From the NCBI RefSeq assembly GCF_009363555.1, contig NZ_CP045372.1, positions 2,491,501 to 2,555,500 on the forward strand: a stretch of 64,000 bases of DNA. Reading direction: 5' to 3'. Under the pieces are notes generated by a model. It was not told the origin of the DNA and did not search any database. It was given only the letters and a program-made list of their open reading frames with translations. Below, one piece after another: positions 1 to 9,624 of this stretch. Positions within the stretch are counted from its first letter, which is position 1; each line of letters starts with the position of its first letter. The DNA is from Sulfitobacter sp. THAF37 (lineage in GTDB: Bacteria; Pseudomonadota; Alphaproteobacteria; Rhodobacterales; Rhodobacteraceae). The position numbers were made by a program, and so were the translations under genes.

Positions 1-2
1 CG

Positions 3-113
3 GGGCTGGGGTCGGTCAACGAGGTCGTCGTCAACGAGGAGGCCGTCACGTCCGACGCCGCCCCCCTGATGATCCACAGCGAAGCCGAAAAGGAATCGGC
101 GACCGCCGGGTGA
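3..113 (+). CDS. 3' end of an unidentified gene
   Basis: Only the last 36 codons are inside the window. The frame ends at TGA 111-113 and the tail is acidic and polar (it ends [10 protein letters not shown]). An intrinsic terminator on the same strand follows 27 bases later, which supports this frame and strand over the other two forward frames; those give an early stop or an implausible arginine-rich reading. No domain can be recognised from this fragment, so no function is offered. Confidence 0.5.
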   Translation, partial: GLGSVNEVVVNEEAVTSDAAPLMIHSEAEKESATAG

Positions 114-140
114 ACCTTTGATGGCGTATCCTATCGAAAC

Positions 141-169
141 GGGGCGTGCCGCTGGCGCGCCCCTTTTTT
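141..169 (+). terminator. Intrinsic terminator after the first partial gene
   Basis: A G+C-rich hairpin (GGGGCG at 141-146 pairing with CGCCCC at 158-163) is followed by a run of T at 164-169. It separates the upstream gene from the RidA-family gene. Confidence 0.75.
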
Positions 170-211
170 GTGGCGGGACCATGGGCCGCCCGCATGATGG
201 AGTGATGTAAG

Positions 212-568
212 ATGCAAAGGATATCCTCGGGCGGTGCGTTCGAGCCTAAGATCGGCTATTGCCGCGCGGTGGTGGCGGGCGGTTTCGTGCATGTGGCCGG
301 AACGGTCGGGCAGGGCGACGATGTGGTCGCACAATGCCGGTCGGCCCTTGGCATCATCGAACAGGCCCTGTCCGAGGCCGGGGTGGGGTTCGCCGATGTG
401 GTGCGCGTCACCTACATGCTGCCGGACCGGGCGGAGTTCGAGCCGTGCTGGCCGATCCTGCAAGCGACCTTCGGGGCGCATCCCCCCGCGGCCACGATGA
501 TCGAATGCGGTCTCATCGACCCGAAATACCGGATCGAGATCGAGGTAACTGCAGTGGCGCGGGCCTAG
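212..568 (+). CDS. RidA family protein (YjgF/YER057c/UK114)
   Basis: 118 residues, the full length of a Rid-family single-domain trimeric protein. Rid proteins hydrolyse reactive enamine/imine intermediates released by PLP enzymes. Family features seen are an early FEPKIGYCRAVVAG stretch leading into VHVAGTVG, the central ALSEAG helix and a C-terminal IEIEVTAVA strand. The position where archetypal RidA has its substrate-binding Arg reads KYRIEIE, so an Arg is present, but the archetypal pattern is not fully matched and this may be a Rid1-7 subgroup. The ATG at 212 is preceded by GGAGTGATG. It converges on the FkbM/GT61 gene with three bases between the two stop codons. Confidence 0.85.
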   Translation: MQRISSGGAFEPKIGYCRAVVAGGFVHVAGTVGQGDDVVAQCRSALGIIEQALSEAGVGFADVVRVTYMLPDRAEFEPCWPILQATFGAHPPAATMIECGLIDPKYRIEIEVTAVARA

Positions 569-571
569 AGC

Positions 572-2341
572 CTAAGCCACTTCCTCGAAACGGTCCCCCA
601 GCTTTTCCTGCACCGCCTCGGGGGTCAGTGCCGCCCAGGGGTCGGCGCTGTCGCTGATGAAACCGCCATCGGCCAGCGCGGTTTGCAGGGCGGGCATGTC
701 CAGCTCGCCCATCCACAGCCGCGGCTTTGCGGCACCCAGCGGTTTCCAGGACCGGCTCAGCTGCGTGATCGTCAGCGGGGTGATCCCGGCAAAGGATGTC
801 AGGTGCTGCTCCAGGTTCCGCGTGGCCCCCGAAGGGCGGCGCACCACGATGGCCACCTGCGCGGCAGGGTCGGCGACCATTGCCAGCAGATGCAGCGCCG
901 ACCCTTCGGCGGCGATCACCTGGCGCGCGGCCTTGTAGGTCGCCACCTGGCTGCGCAGATCGTGTTTTTCGGGGTGATAGATCGTGTACCCCTGTTCGGC
1001 CAGATGCGCTTCAAGCTCGACCTCTCCGATCAGGTTGCCCCGCCCCGAGGGCAGGCCGCTGCGGCTGATATAAAGCTTTTCCGGCCCGTCCGCAGGCACA
1101 TCCTGGCCGAAACGGGCGGCGATGGCATCGCGAAAGGCCTGTGTGCCCGTGATCATCGTGCCCAGGCCAAAGCCCTGGCCAGGCACGATCAGCTCTTCGA
1201 CCCGTTCGGGCGTTGTCACGCTGACCACGGGAAGATCGCACCCCATCAGTGTCACGAAATCGGTCTGGAAGGGCTTTACCTCGTCTCCGGTCTTGGGGCG
1301 CTTCGGCACGTAAAGGATGCCGTCGATCTTCTTTTCCAGGCCCTCCAGCGCCCAGAGGCGTGCGGTGCTTTCCACCAGGAAATGTCCGAAATGGGCCCAA
1401 AGCACCCCGCCCCAGAGCCAGGTGCCCTTGCGCAGCGGCAAATCGCCCTCGGGCATCGGCGGTGCCACCGTCAGCGCCCGGCCATTGCGCCACAGCGCAC
1501 CGCTGGCGACATAGCTGCCGGTGCGCTCCAGCACACCCGAAGGCTGCACGAAACCGGTGTCTGCGGGCGGCACCACGATGGCGCCCTCCAGCGTCTGCTG
1601 CGCGCAGGACCATCCCGTGTCAGGCACCGGCGGCCGCAGGGCGGGATCGAAGGTACAGGTCCAGACCTGCCGCGTGCACAACTCCGGCACCTTGGCAAAG
1701 CCGGCCCGTTCGAGCACGGACTTGCATTCGCGCATCCCCTCCTTGCCATAGGCGGCGGGATGGAATTCGATCACGATCGCGCGGATGCCCTCCAGAGAGG
1801 CATGGCGCAGAAATTCCAGTTCGCCGCCTTCGATGTCCATCAGCAGGACCGTGGGGGCAAAGTCGCGATGCACCTCGTCATAGCGCGCGGTCGGCACCTC
1901 CACCTGCGTGGTGGTGCGCTTGTCCGTGTCGATCAGGGACGACCCGAGGTAGGAGTTGCGGATGTGAAAGGACATGTGCGCCGGCGGGTTCGGCGCGCTG
2001 ATCAGCACCTCGTTGCGCACCTCGATCCGGTCCTGCAGCTTGTTCAGCCGGTACAGCGCGTTGATGTGCTGGATCAGGCCCGGATTGGCTTCGAACGACA
2101 GGACCTTCTCCGGCGCGCCGTTCAGCGCGGCAATGGCGCCCACCAGGCCGATGCCCGCGCCCATTTCCAGCACCCTGTCACCGGGGCGGATCACCTCAAG
2201 CGCGCCCGCGATCTCCTGGCCCTCGTAGCGGGCGGCGTTGATCCGTGCGGCCCGCTCGGGCGTGATCATCGGGCTGTCAGGCACCTTCACGCCGTGGCAT
2301 TCGGCGACATGCTTGGTGGATCCGGTCCTGCTTGCCATCAT
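572..2341 (-). CDS. FkbM methyltransferase - GT61 glycosyltransferase fusion
   Basis: 589 residues with two catalytic domains in one chain. Residues about 45-200 form an FkbM-type SAM-dependent methyltransferase: the motif I region is [14 protein letters not shown], with FEANP as the acidic loop and LLMDIEGGE further on. Residues about 260-500 match the GT61/DUF563 glycosyltransferase family, with the signature [13 protein letters not shown] and a late [10 protein letters not shown] segment. FkbM enzymes O-methylate sugars or polyketides, and GT61 enzymes transfer xylose or GlcNAc-like sugars, so a role in modifying a surface polysaccharide is inferred. There is no signal peptide, so it is probably cytoplasmic. 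Two adjacent ATGs (2341 and 2338) follow GGAGA; either could start. No other polysaccharide genes are nearby. Confidence 0.8.
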   Translation of the reverse strand: MMASRTGSTKHVAECHGVKVPDSPMITPERAARINAARYEGQEIAGALEVIRPGDRVLEMGAGIGLVGAIAALNGAPEKVLSFEANPGLIQHINALYRLNKLQDRIEVRNEVLISAPNPPAHMSFHIRNSYLGSSLIDTDKRTTTQVEVPTARYDEVHRDFAPTVLLMDIEGGELEFLRHASLEGIRAIVIEFHPAAYGKEGMRECKSVLERAGFAKVPELCTRQVWTCTFDPALRPPVPDTGWSCAQQTLEGAIVVPPADTGFVQPSGVLERTGSYVASGALWRNGRALTVAPPMPEGDLPLRKGTWLWGGVLWAHFGHFLVESTARLWALEGLEKKIDGILYVPKRPKTGDEVKPFQTDFVTLMGCDLPVVSVTTPERVEELIVPGQGFGLGTMITGTQAFRDAIAARFGQDVPADGPEKLYISRSGLPSGRGNLIGEVELEAHLAEQGYTIYHPEKHDLRSQVATYKAARQVIAAEGSALHLLAMVADPAAQVAIVVRRPSGATRNLEQHLTSFAGITPLTITQLSRSWKPLGAAKPRLWMGELDMPALQTALADGGFISDSADPWAALTPEAVQEKLGDRFEEVA

Positions 2342-2502
2342 CTATCTCCGTTTTGGCAAGAATAGGCAGCATCGGTCCGCAGGCCAATATGGCAGTTCCC
2401 GTCGCGCGCAATCTGGCCGGGCGACGGAGTCTTTGCTGCAACACCCGCTGGACCCTGCGGCGGCGATGGTGCATAACGGCCCGGACAAGAGCGGAGAGTT
2501 TC

Positions 2503-2886
2503 ATGGGCATTCTCAACACGATATTCCGGGCGCTGACATGGTGGGACGGTCAGACACTGAACACCCAGCTTTTCACCTGGCGCAAGGGGACCCGTGTGGG
2601 CGAGGATGATCAGGGGAACATCTATTACCGCAATGCCGACGATTCCAAGCGGTGGGTGATCTACAACGGCGACATGGAAGCCTCTCGGGTCAGCCCGGAC
2701 TGGCACGGCTGGTTGCATCGCACCTGGGATGAACCGCCCAGCGACAAGCCGCTGGTGCACAAGCCGTGGGAAAAACCCCATGTGGAAAACCTGACAGGCA
2801 CTGCGCTGGCCTATGCGCCCGCCGGGTCCATCCGCCAGAAACACCCGGCGGACCGGTCGGATTACGAGGCCTGGAGCCCGGAGTGA
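2503..2886 (+). CDS. NDUFA12-family complex I accessory subunit
   Basis: 127 residues. It matches the NDUFA12 (B17.2) family, an accessory subunit of respiratory complex I shared by mitochondria and alphaproteobacteria. Diagnostic stretches are an N-terminal [17 protein letters not shown], the [19 protein letters not shown] core and [13 protein letters not shown]. The ATG at 2503 follows GCGGAGAG and fits the family's usual N-terminus; the open frame upstream of it has no family similarity. The DUF2155 gene starts 8 bases after the stop (or overlaps it if a GTG is used), a pairing typical of Rhodobacterales. It is separate from the main nuo operon, which is not in this window. Confidence 0.9.
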   Translation: MGILNTIFRALTWWDGQTLNTQLFTWRKGTRVGEDDQGNIYYRNADDSKRWVIYNGDMEASRVSPDWHGWLHRTWDEPPSDKPLVHKPWEKPHVENLTGTALAYAPAGSIRQKHPADRSDYEAWSPE

Positions 2887-2894
2887 TCCGCCCC

Positions 2895-3272
2895 ATGCGC
2901 AAGGCGATTGGCGTGGTGAAACCCGCGGTGATGGCTGCGGTGGTGTGTCTGGCGCTGCCCGCCGCGGCCCAGGAGGTCGCGAGTGCCCCCGGCGCCGTGC
3001 TGCGCACCCTGGACAAGGTTTCGGGCCACGCCAGTGACGTGGAATTGCGGTCCGGGCAGTCGGCCCGCCTTGGCAACATAGACATTGTGCTCAATGACTG
3101 CCGGTATCCCGTGGGCGATCCTTCGGGCGACGCCTATGCGGAACTGGAAATCTCCAACGTGTCCGGGTCGGGCAGCCTGTTCTCGGGCTGGATGATCGCC
3201 TCGGCGCCCGCGCTGTCGGCGCTGGAGCATCCGCGCTATGACGTCTGGGTCATGCGCTGCATCACTTCCTGA
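2895..3272 (+). CDS. DUF2155 exported protein
   Basis: 125 residues. It has a classical signal peptide (basic MRKAIGVVK, a hydrophobic stretch, probable cleavage after LPAAA) and then a DUF2155 domain: the RTLDKVSGHASDVELRSGQ start, an NDCRYP motif and a C-terminal HPRYDVWVMRC with a second conserved cysteine, perhaps a periplasmic disulfide. The function of DUF2155 is not established. The chosen start is ATG 2895; an in-frame GTG at 2883 overlaps the preceding stop codon. The last 37 bases overlap the 3' end of aat on the other strand. Confidence 0.8.
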   Translation: MRKAIGVVKPAVMAAVVCLALPAAAQEVASAPGAVLRTLDKVSGHASDVELRSGQSARLGNIDIVLNDCRYPVGDPSGDAYAELEISNVSGSGSLFSGWMIASAPALSALEHPRYDVWVMRCITS

Positions 3273-3871
3273 AGCGACCGGACCGGCGGCGCGGCAAAAT
3301 CCGCCTGCAGTTGGACAGCCTTGCCCAGCATGTCGTGATAGGCCGCGCGGGGTATTTCCACCGCCCCGAGCGAAGCGAGGTGCGCCGTCAGGAATTGTGC
3401 GTCGAACAGGACGAAACCGGCGCTGCGCAACCGATCCACCAGCGCAGCCAGTGCCATCTTGGACGCGTTGGTGCGGCGCGAGAACATGCTTTCGCCAAAG
3501 AATGCGCCGCCCAGCGTCACGCCATATACGCCGCCGACCAGCAGATCGTCTTCGCGTATTTCCAGCGAATGGGCGTTACCCTGTGCGTGCAAGGCGCTGT
3601 AAAGGCGGGTGATTTCGGCGTTGATCCAAGTGTCCGCGCGGTCCGCGCAGGCGGCCACGACACCGGCAAAGTCGCGATTGATGGCAACCTCAAAGCCTGT
3701 CCGGCGCATTGCCTTGGCCAGCGAGCGGCTGACGTGGAACCCGTCGAGCGGCATGATTCCCCGCATCCGCGGATCGACCCAGAAGACCTCCGGGTCGTCG
3801 CGGTGTTCGGACATGGGAAAGATACCCGCCGCATAGCCGCGCAGCACCAGTTCCGGCGTCAGTTCCGCCAT
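3236..3871 (-). CDS. aat: Leucyl/phenylalanyl-tRNA-protein transferase
   Basis: 211 residues, slightly shorter than the E. coli enzyme. It transfers Leu or Phe from tRNA to N-terminal Arg or Lys of proteins, marking them for ClpS/ClpAP degradation (bacterial N-degron pathway). Family motifs seen are ELVLRGYAAGIFPMSE near the start, VFWVDPRMRGIMPLDGFHVSRSL, then GGVYGVTLGGAFFGESMFSR and the late LFDAQFLTAHLASLGA. It follows accC with 5 bases between, so it is probably the third gene of an accB-accC-aat unit. Its 3' end overlaps the convergent DUF2155 gene. Confidence 0.95.
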   Translation of the reverse strand: MAELTPELVLRGYAAGIFPMSEHRDDPEVFWVDPRMRGIMPLDGFHVSRSLAKAMRRTGFEVAINRDFAGVVAACADRADTWINAEITRLYSALHAQGNAHSLEIREDDLLVGGVYGVTLGGAFFGESMFSRRTNASKMALAALVDRLRSAGFVLFDAQFLTAHLASLGAVEIPRAAYHDMLGKAVQLQADFAAPPVRSLQEVMQRMTQTS

Positions 3872-3876
3872 CGGTG

Positions 3877-5229
3877 TCAGCCGTCGCCGAGGTTGGTTTC
3901 CAGCCAGTGTTCGAGCCAGTGAATGTTGTAGTCACCGGTCTGGATGTCCTGTTCGCGCAGCAGCGCGTGGAACAGCGGCACGGTGGTGTCGATGCCGTCG
4001 ATGATCAGTTCACCCAGCGCGCGGCCCAGCCGGGCCAGCGCCTCGGGCCGGTCGCGGCCCTGGACGATCAGCTTGCCGATCAGGCTGTCGTAGTAGGGCG
4101 GGATCGAATAGCCGTCATAGATCGCCGAATCCATCCGCACGCCCAGACCGCCGGGGGCGTGATACTGGCTGATCCGTCCGGGAGAGGGGCGGAAGTTCGG
4201 TAGTTTTTCCGCGTTCAGCCGCACTTCGATCGCGTGACCGTTGATCTTGAGGTCTTCCTGCCGGAAAGACATCGGCATGCCGCTGGCCACCTGGATCTGT
4301 TCGCGCACCAGATCGACGCCAAAGATGCCTTCTGTCACCGGGTGTTCCACCTGCAGGCGCGTGTTCATCTCGATGAAGTAGAACTCACCGTTTTCATATA
4401 GAAACTCGATGGTGCCCGCGCCGATGTAGTTGATGTCCGCCATTGCGTCCGCGCAGGTCTTGCCGATGCGCGCGCGTTCCTCTTCGCTGATGGCGGGGCC
4501 GGGGGCTTCCTCGAACACCTTCTGGTGGCGGCGCTGCAGCGAACAGTCCCGTTCGCCCAAGTGCACCGCGCGGCCCTTGCCGTCGCCGAATACCTGGATC
4601 TCGATATGGCGCGGCGTGGTCAGGTATTTCTCGATATAGACTTCGTCGTTGCCGAAGTTGGACTTGCCCTCTGCACGCGCGGTCTGAAACGCGCGTTCCA
4701 TTTCCGCGGCGGAGCCTGCCACCTTCATGCCCTTGCCGCCACCGCCGGCCGTGGCCTTGATGATGACCGGGTATCCGATTTCTTCGCCCAGACGCTTGGC
4801 GTCTTCCAGCGTCGCGACCCCCCCTTCGGAGCCGGGAACGCAGGGCACGCCAAGCTTGCGCATGGTTTCCTTGGCGGTGATCTTGTCCCCCATGATGCGG
4901 ATGTGTTCCGCCGTGGGACCGATGAAGGTCAGACCGTGATCTTCGACCACCTGCACGAAACCCGCGTTCTCGCTCAGAAAGCCATAGCCGGGGTGGATCG
5001 CCTCGGCGCCGGTGATCTCGCAGGCGGCGATGATCGCCGGGATCGACAGGTAGGATTGCGCGGACGAGGGCGGGCCGATGCAGACGGATTCGTCGGCCAT
5101 CCGCACATGCATTGCGTCGCTGTCGGCGGTCGAATGCACCGCGACGGACTGGATGCCCATTTCGCGCGCGGCACGGATCACGCGCAGCGCGATTTCACCC
5201 CGGTTTGCGACAAGTATCTTTTTGAACAT
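3877..5229 (-). CDS. accC: Acetyl-CoA carboxylase, biotin carboxylase subunit
   Basis: 450 residues, the normal length. It carboxylates biotin on AccB with ATP and bicarbonate, the first half-reaction of malonyl-CoA synthesis. The start [20 protein letters not shown] is canonical, the ATP-grasp glycine-rich loop is present ([11 protein letters not shown]), and the catalytic region reads [13 protein letters not shown]. The start codon lies 10 bases after the accB stop and the stop lies 5 bases before aat, so the three are probably cotranscribed. Confidence 0.97.
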   Translation of the reverse strand: MFKKILVANRGEIALRVIRAAREMGIQSVAVHSTADSDAMHVRMADESVCIGPPSSAQSYLSIPAIIAACEITGAEAIHPGYGFLSENAGFVQVVEDHGLTFIGPTAEHIRIMGDKITAKETMRKLGVPCVPGSEGGVATLEDAKRLGEEIGYPVIIKATAGGGGKGMKVAGSAAEMERAFQTARAEGKSNFGNDEVYIEKYLTTPRHIEIQVFGDGKGRAVHLGERDCSLQRRHQKVFEEAPGPAISEEERARIGKTCADAMADINYIGAGTIEFLYENGEFYFIEMNTRLQVEHPVTEGIFGVDLVREQIQVASGMPMSFRQEDLKINGHAIEVRLNAEKLPNFRPSPGRISQYHAPGGLGVRMDSAIYDGYSIPPYYDSLIGKLIVQGRDRPEALARLGRALGELIIDGIDTTVPLFHALLREQDIQTGDYNIHWLEHWLETNLGDG

Positions 5230-5239
5230 GATCAGCGCC

Positions 5240-5758
5240 TTATTCGATGATCACCAGCGGCGCGCCGAATTCGACCGCGTCGCCGTCGCCCACCAGGATA
5301 CGCTTGACAGTGCCGGCATGCGGGGCGGGAATGTGGTTCATCGTCTTCATCGCCTCGACGATGAGCAGGGTCTCCCCTTCGGACACCGGCTGACCCACGG
5401 TCACGAAGGCGGGCGCACCCGGTTCGGCCTGCATATAGACGGTGCCCACCATGGGCGAGACCACCGCGCCCGGATGGTTGGCGGGATCGGTCTCCTCGCC
5501 GCCGCCGCCGCCGGACGAGGACTGCTGCGGCGCGCCCATCGGCGCGGGCGCGGGCGACGCCATCTGCGGCGGGGCCGCCTGCATCTGGGTCTGGGGTGCC
5601 ACGATCTGTTGCGGGGGCTTGCGGCTGACGCGGACGTTCAGGCTGTCGTCCTCGGCATAGTCGCGCTTGACCTGCAGTTCGGTCAGGTCGTTCTCGTTCA
5701 GCAGTTCCGCCAATGCCCGGATAAAGGCGACATCGGCGTCATGGGTGTTCTTGGTCAT
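5240..5758 (-). CDS. accB: Biotin carboxyl carrier protein of acetyl-CoA carboxylase
   Basis: 172 residues. It has an N-terminal helical domain (residues 1-45), a Pro/Ala/Gln-rich mobile linker (about 48-95) with a run of glycines, and a C-terminal biotinyl domain. The biotinylated lysine is K138 in VEAMKTMN; a threonine replaces the more usual second Met, which is tolerated in the family. The start ATG at 5758 follows GAGGAA; the open frame extends further upstream but lacks family similarity. It is first in the accB-accC-aat unit. Confidence 0.95.
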   Translation of the reverse strand: MTKNTHDADVAFIRALAELLNENDLTELQVKRDYAEDDSLNVRVSRKPPQQIVAPQTQMQAAPPQMASPAPAPMGAPQQSSSGGGGGEETDPANHPGAVVSPMVGTVYMQAEPGAPAFVTVGQPVSEGETLLIVEAMKTMNHIPAPHAGTVKRILVGDGDAVEFGAPLVIIE

Positions 5759-5898
5759 ATATTCCTCGACGTTTCCCTCTGGTCGGGCACTCTGGCTGCC
5801 GCACCGTTTTGCCCGCTTATATGTCATGGGCTCAGCCATTGAAAGCCGCCAGTTGTGGTGGGCGGCGACAGTTGGCATCCTGCCCGGGGGAGGACGAC

Positions 5899-7428
5899 AT
5901 GAACCTGGCACATTGGCTGATCCGCGCGGCGGTGCGCACACCCGGCGCCCCCGCGCTTTTCACCGGCAAACAGCAGGTTGCCGATTATGCCGCCTTTGCA
6001 CGGCAGGCGGGGGCCGTGGCGGCGGGGCTACGGGGGCGGGGCATTGGTCCGGGCGACCGGGTGGCCATCGTGATGAAGAACGCGCCAGCCTATCTGGTCG
6101 CGCTCTATGGCATCTGGATCGCCGGTGCTGCCGCCGTGCCGGTCAACGCCAAACTGCACCCGCGCGAGGTGGCCTTCATCCTCGGTGATGCGGATGTGGC
6201 GTTCGTGTTTGCAAGCGCGGGGCTGGTGGCGGGGGCGGAGGTGCCGGTCTGCGTCACGCCAGGTCCGGATTTCGACGCGCTGTGCAGCGTTGAAACGCTG
6301 CCTGAGCTTCAGCCTGAGCCTGCGCCGCGGGCACCGGGCGACATGGCGTGGCTCTTTTACACCTCTGGCACCACGGGGCGGCCGAAGGGGGTGATCATCA
6401 CCCATGGCATGCTGATGTCCATGGCATTGTGCTACGAGGCGGATGTGGACGCGGTCCACACCTCGGATTGCGCGCTCTACGCCGCCCCGATGAGCCACGG
6501 GGCAGGTCTATACCAGCTCATGCACGTGCGGCGCGGCGCGCGCCATGTCTCCCCCGTCTCGGGTGGGTTCGATCCGGCGGAGGTGTTCGATCTGGCCGCG
6601 CACCATGGCAGCGTGCATATGTTCGCGGCCCCCACGATGGTGCGCCGCCTGACCGAAGAGGCGCGCCGGACCGGCCACACCGGGCAGGGGCTGCGCACGG
6701 TCGTCTATGCGGGCGGGCCGATGTACAACGCCGATATCATTGAAGCGGTCGAAACCTTCGGACCCGTCTTCGTGCAGATATACGGGCAGGGGGAATGCCC
6801 GATGGGCATCACCGCCCTGTCGCGCGGTGACGTCGCCGACCGCAGCGCGCCGGGCTGGCAGGGGCGGCTCGCGTCCGTGGGCCGGGCGCAGTCCGCGGTC
6901 GAGGTCCGGGTGGCGGCCCCATCCGGCGGGGCGCTGCCGCTGGGGGAAACCGGCGAGATCATGGTGCGCGGCAGCACCGTCATGCCGGGGTATTGGCGCA
7001 ACCGGCAGGCAACCGATGACACCCTTCGGGACGGTTGGCTGCTGACGGGCGACATGGGTCATCTGGATCCCCTAGGATATCTGACCCTGACGGACCGCAG
7101 CAAGGACGTGATCATCACCGGCGGCTCTAACGTCTATCCGCGCGAAGTCGAAGAGGTGCTGATCGGCCACCCGAAGGTGACGGAGGCCGCTGTGATCGGC
7201 GTACCCCATACCGAGTGGGGCGAGGAGGTGGTGGCCTACGTCGTGGGGGATGCGACGGACGCGGCGCTGGACGCCTTGTGCATCGCGCAGATTGCCCGGT
7301 TCAAACGACCGAAACGGTATGTCCGTCTGACCGAATTGCCCAAGAACAACTATGGCAAGGTGCTCAAGACCGAATTGCGTGACCTCTCCCGGATCGGGGG
7401 CGATCCGGGAGAGGTGGACAGGGGCTGA
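5899..7428 (+). CDS. AMP-dependent acyl-CoA ligase (ANL superfamily)
   Basis: 509 residues. It activates a carboxylic acid as the acyl-adenylate and then the CoA thioester. The P-loop is at about 152-163 ([11 protein letters not shown]), the aromatic-acid/adenylate loop is around GQGECPMG, the hinge motif [11 protein letters not shown] with [11 protein letters not shown] is near residue 380, and the catalytic lysine is in [11 protein letters not shown] near the C-terminus. The acid cannot be told from sequence; a medium or short-chain, or aromatic, acid is plausible. The ATG at 5899 follows GGGGGAGG. A carboxylate-type ABC importer and a ScfR regulator lie just beyond sodC, so it could act on the imported substrate (inference). 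Confidence 0.88.
   Translation: MNLAHWLIRAAVRTPGAPALFTGKQQVADYAAFARQAGAVAAGLRGRGIGPGDRVAIVMKNAPAYLVALYGIWIAGAAAVPVNAKLHPREVAFILGDADVAFVFASAGLVAGAEVPVCVTPGPDFDALCSVETLPELQPEPAPRAPGDMAWLFYTSGTTGRPKGVIITHGMLMSMALCYEADVDAVHTSDCALYAAPMSHGAGLYQLMHVRRGARHVSPVSGGFDPAEVFDLAAHHGSVHMFAAPTMVRRLTEEARRTGHTGQGLRTVVYAGGPMYNADIIEAVETFGPVFVQIYGQGECPMGITALSRGDVADRSAPGWQGRLASVGRAQSAVEVRVAAPSGGALPLGETGEIMVRGSTVMPGYWRNRQATDDTLRDGWLLTGDMGHLDPLGYLTLTDRSKDVIITGGSNVYPREVEEVLIGHPKVTEAAVIGVPHTEWGEEVVAYVVGDATDAALDALCIAQIARFKRPKRYVRLTELPKNNYGKVLKTELRDLSRIGGDPGEVDRG
7383..7414. repeat. Perfect 13-bp inverted repeat at the end of the ligase gene
   Basis: CCTCTCCCGGATC at 7383-7395 pairs exactly with 7402-7414 around a six-base loop, inside the last codons of the acyl-CoA ligase. 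There is no U-run after it on either strand. It lies just before the convergent sodC stop and could mark the 3' end of either transcript. Confidence 0.6.
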
Positions 7429-7437
7429 CCCGACCGG

Positions 7438-7983
7438 TTACAAGACGGGTTCAAGCACCCCGCAGGCCAGCCGTGCGCCGGTCGTGCCGCCGGGCTGGGT
7501 GAAGTGGTCATCCCCTTCGGCATGGATCATCACGCTGGCACCGTCGGAATCCAGCATACCGTCCGGCGTGCCGGTCAGGCTGACCGCACTGGTCAAGGCT
7601 TCCATCTGACCAGTGCCGTTCTCACCGACGAAAATGTTCGGCAGGTCGCCCGCGTGCGGGCCGTCAGGATGCAGCAGGCCGTGGGCGGTGTCACCGTCGT
7701 CGCCGATATGAGGCCCTGCGGACTTGAATTCGGTCGCGGCATCGCAGTCGCCGACTTGGTGCAGGTGTACCCCCTTCGGTCCGGGCTCCAGGCCTTCGAC
7801 ATCGAGGTGGACCAGCACGCCGTCGGTGCCCGGTGTGAACGTGGCGGTGCCCACGGACGTACCGTCCATCAGTTTCAACTGGGCCGTGGCGGCGGGTTGG
7901 GGGGCGCTGGCGTGGCTGTCGGCCAGCGCGGCACCGGCGACGAGGGCGGCTGCGGCGGCGAGGGCGGGTAATCTGCGTTTCAT
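7438..7983 (-). CDS. sodC: Periplasmic Cu/Zn superoxide dismutase
   Basis: 181 residues. It dismutates superoxide in the periplasm. A signal peptide is present (MKRRLPALAAAAALVAGAALA, then DSHAS). All metal ligands of the family can be placed: the two His of GVHLH, the His of GPHIG, the His of TAHG, the His and Asp of GPHAGDLPN, and the His of MIHAEGDDH. The disulfide cysteines are in VGDC and ACGVL. The ATG at 7983 begins the signal peptide and follows GGAGCA; upstream codons in the same frame are not needed. It may be read with the liv genes upstream on the same strand, 94 bases away. Confidence 0.93.
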   Translation of the reverse strand: MKRRLPALAAAAALVAGAALADSHASAPQPAATAQLKLMDGTSVGTATFTPGTDGVLVHLDVEGLEPGPKGVHLHQVGDCDAATEFKSAGPHIGDDGDTAHGLLHPDGPHAGDLPNIFVGENGTGQMEALTSAVSLTGTPDGMLDSDGASVMIHAEGDDHFTQPGGTTGARLACGVLEPVL

Positions 7984-8077
7984 GGTCTGCTCCTTCAATG
8001 GAAACCGACCCGTTCCGGGCCGTTCAAGGGGCAAACGCATGGGGGCCGGATCAGTTTCACCGATCGGCCCCGCGCGG

Positions 8078-8830
8078 TCAGATCGCCAGATATTCGGCGC
8101 GCAATTCGGCGTTGTCCAACACCTCCTTGGCGGTGCCGTCGAACACCACCGACCCGGTGTCGAGAATCACCGCCCGGTCCGCCAGCTTGAGCGCACGCAG
8201 CGCGTTCTGCTCGACCAGGATCGTGGTGATCCCCTGATCCTTGATGACGCCAAGGGTCTTTTCGATCTCGTCCACGATCACCGGCGCCAGCCCCTCGTAC
8301 GGTTCGTCCAGCAGCAGAACCTTGATGTCGCGCGCCAGGGCGCGGGCGATGGCAAGCATCTGCTGCTCGCCGCCCGACAGGGTGGTGCCCTCTTGGTTCC
8401 TGCGCTCGCCCAGGCGGGGGAACAGGTCGTAGAGCCGCTCCAGCGACCATCCGATCGGCGGGGCGATCTGGGCCAGCCGCAGGTTCTCTTCCACCGTCAG
8501 GCCGGAGATGATGCGCCTGTCCTCGGGGACAAGGCCCAGCCCCCATTGCGACGCCTCATGCGCCTTCATCTGATGCAGCGGCTTGTGGTCGAGCCAGATT
8601 TCGCCCTTGCGGACCTCGGGCGAGGCCAGCCGCGCGATGGCCCGCAGGGTGGACGTCTTGCCCGCCCCGTTGCGGCCCAGCAGCGCCAGGATCTCGCCCT
8701 CGTGGACGTTAAAGCTGACGCCCTGCACGATGTAGCTTTCGCCGTAATAGGCTTCGAGGTCCCAGACCGACAGATAGGCATGGGCCGTCGCCGCGTGGTT
8801 GGCGTTCTTGTCCAGTGTTTGCGTGTTCAT
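8078..8830 (-). CDS. livF: Branched-chain-type ABC importer, ATPase LivF
   Basis: 250 residues. It is one of two ATPases of a hydrophobic amino acid/amide-type (HAAT) importer. It has Walker A GRNGAGKTST, signature LSGGEQQM, Walker B VLLLDEP and the switch His in TTILVEQNA's place (Q), as usual in LivF proteins. A 20-residue N-terminal extension precedes the core. It is the last gene of the livK-H-M-G-F order, 18 bases after livG. Confidence 0.93.
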   Translation of the reverse strand: MNTQTLDKNANHAATAHAYLSVWDLEAYYGESYIVQGVSFNVHEGEILALLGRNGAGKTSTLRAIARLASPEVRKGEIWLDHKPLHQMKAHEASQWGLGLVPEDRRIISGLTVEENLRLAQIAPPIGWSLERLYDLFPRLGERRNQEGTTLSGGEQQMLAIARALARDIKVLLLDEPYEGLAPVIVDEIEKTLGVIKDQGITTILVEQNALRALKLADRAVILDTGSVVFDGTAKEVLDNAELRAEYLAI

Positions 8831-8848
8831 GCGTCTCTCCTCCGACGG

Positions 8849-9613
8849 CTATGCGGCGTCCTGGGATTCGCCCAGGTAGGCTTCGCGCACCTTGGGGTGG
8901 CCCTTGATCTTTTCGGGGGTGTCTTCGACCAGCGGGGTGCCCTGCGCCAGAACGGTGATCCGTTCCGCCAGGCTGAACACCACATGCATGTCATGCTCGA
9001 TGATCGCGATGGTAATGTCGCGTTCTTCCTTGATCTGCTTGAGCAGGTCGATGGTGTTGTTCGTGTCGGCGCGCGCCATGCCCGCGGTCGGTTCATCCAG
9101 CAGCAAAAGCCGCGGGTCCTGCGCGAGACACATGGCGATTTCCAGCCGCCGCTTGTCGCCGCGCGACATGGAGGCCGCGTGCATGTCCCGCTTGTCGATC
9201 AGCTTCATCTCCTCAAGCATGCCTTGGGCTTTTTCGAGGATGTCGCGCTGGCCCCGCACCGACGCGATGGCGTTCAGCTCAAAGGCCCCGTCGCGCTTGG
9301 CGAAGCAGGGGATCATCATGTTCTCCAGCACCGTCAGATCGCCAAAGATCTCGGGCGTCTGGAACACCCTTGAGATGCCCATCTGGTTGATCTCATAGGG
9401 TTTGCGCCCCAGCACGGACTGGCCGTCGAACATCACCGACCCGGTATCGGGGATCAGTTTGCCCACCAGACAGTTGAGCAGGGTGGACTTGCCCGCGCCG
9501 TTCGGTCCGATGATCGCGTGGCAGGAATTTTCCGCCACGCTGAGGTTGACGTTGCTGAGGGCCTGCAGACCGCCGAAGCGTTTGCCCACGTCCTTGACTT
9601 CGAGAATTGCCAT
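8849..9613 (-). CDS. livG: Branched-chain-type ABC importer, ATPase LivG
   Basis: 254 residues. It is the second ATPase of the importer. Walker A is GPNGAGKST and Walker B LLLLDEPTAG. The signature is MSRGDKRRLEI, a departure from the common SGGQ form that is also seen in LivG/UrtD relatives. The typical LivG insertion (residues about 100-150) is present, and the switch region is IAIIEHDM with its His. It lies between livM (11 bases) and livF (18 bases). Confidence 0.93.
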   Translation of the reverse strand: MAILEVKDVGKRFGGLQALSNVNLSVAENSCHAIIGPNGAGKSTLLNCLVGKLIPDTGSVMFDGQSVLGRKPYEINQMGISRVFQTPEIFGDLTVLENMMIPCFAKRDGAFELNAIASVRGQRDILEKAQGMLEEMKLIDKRDMHAASMSRGDKRRLEIAMCLAQDPRLLLLDEPTAGMARADTNNTIDLLKQIKEERDITIAIIEHDMHVVFSLAERITVLAQGTPLVEDTPEKIKGHPKVREAYLGESQDAA

Positions 9614-9624
9614 TGTACCGGTCC

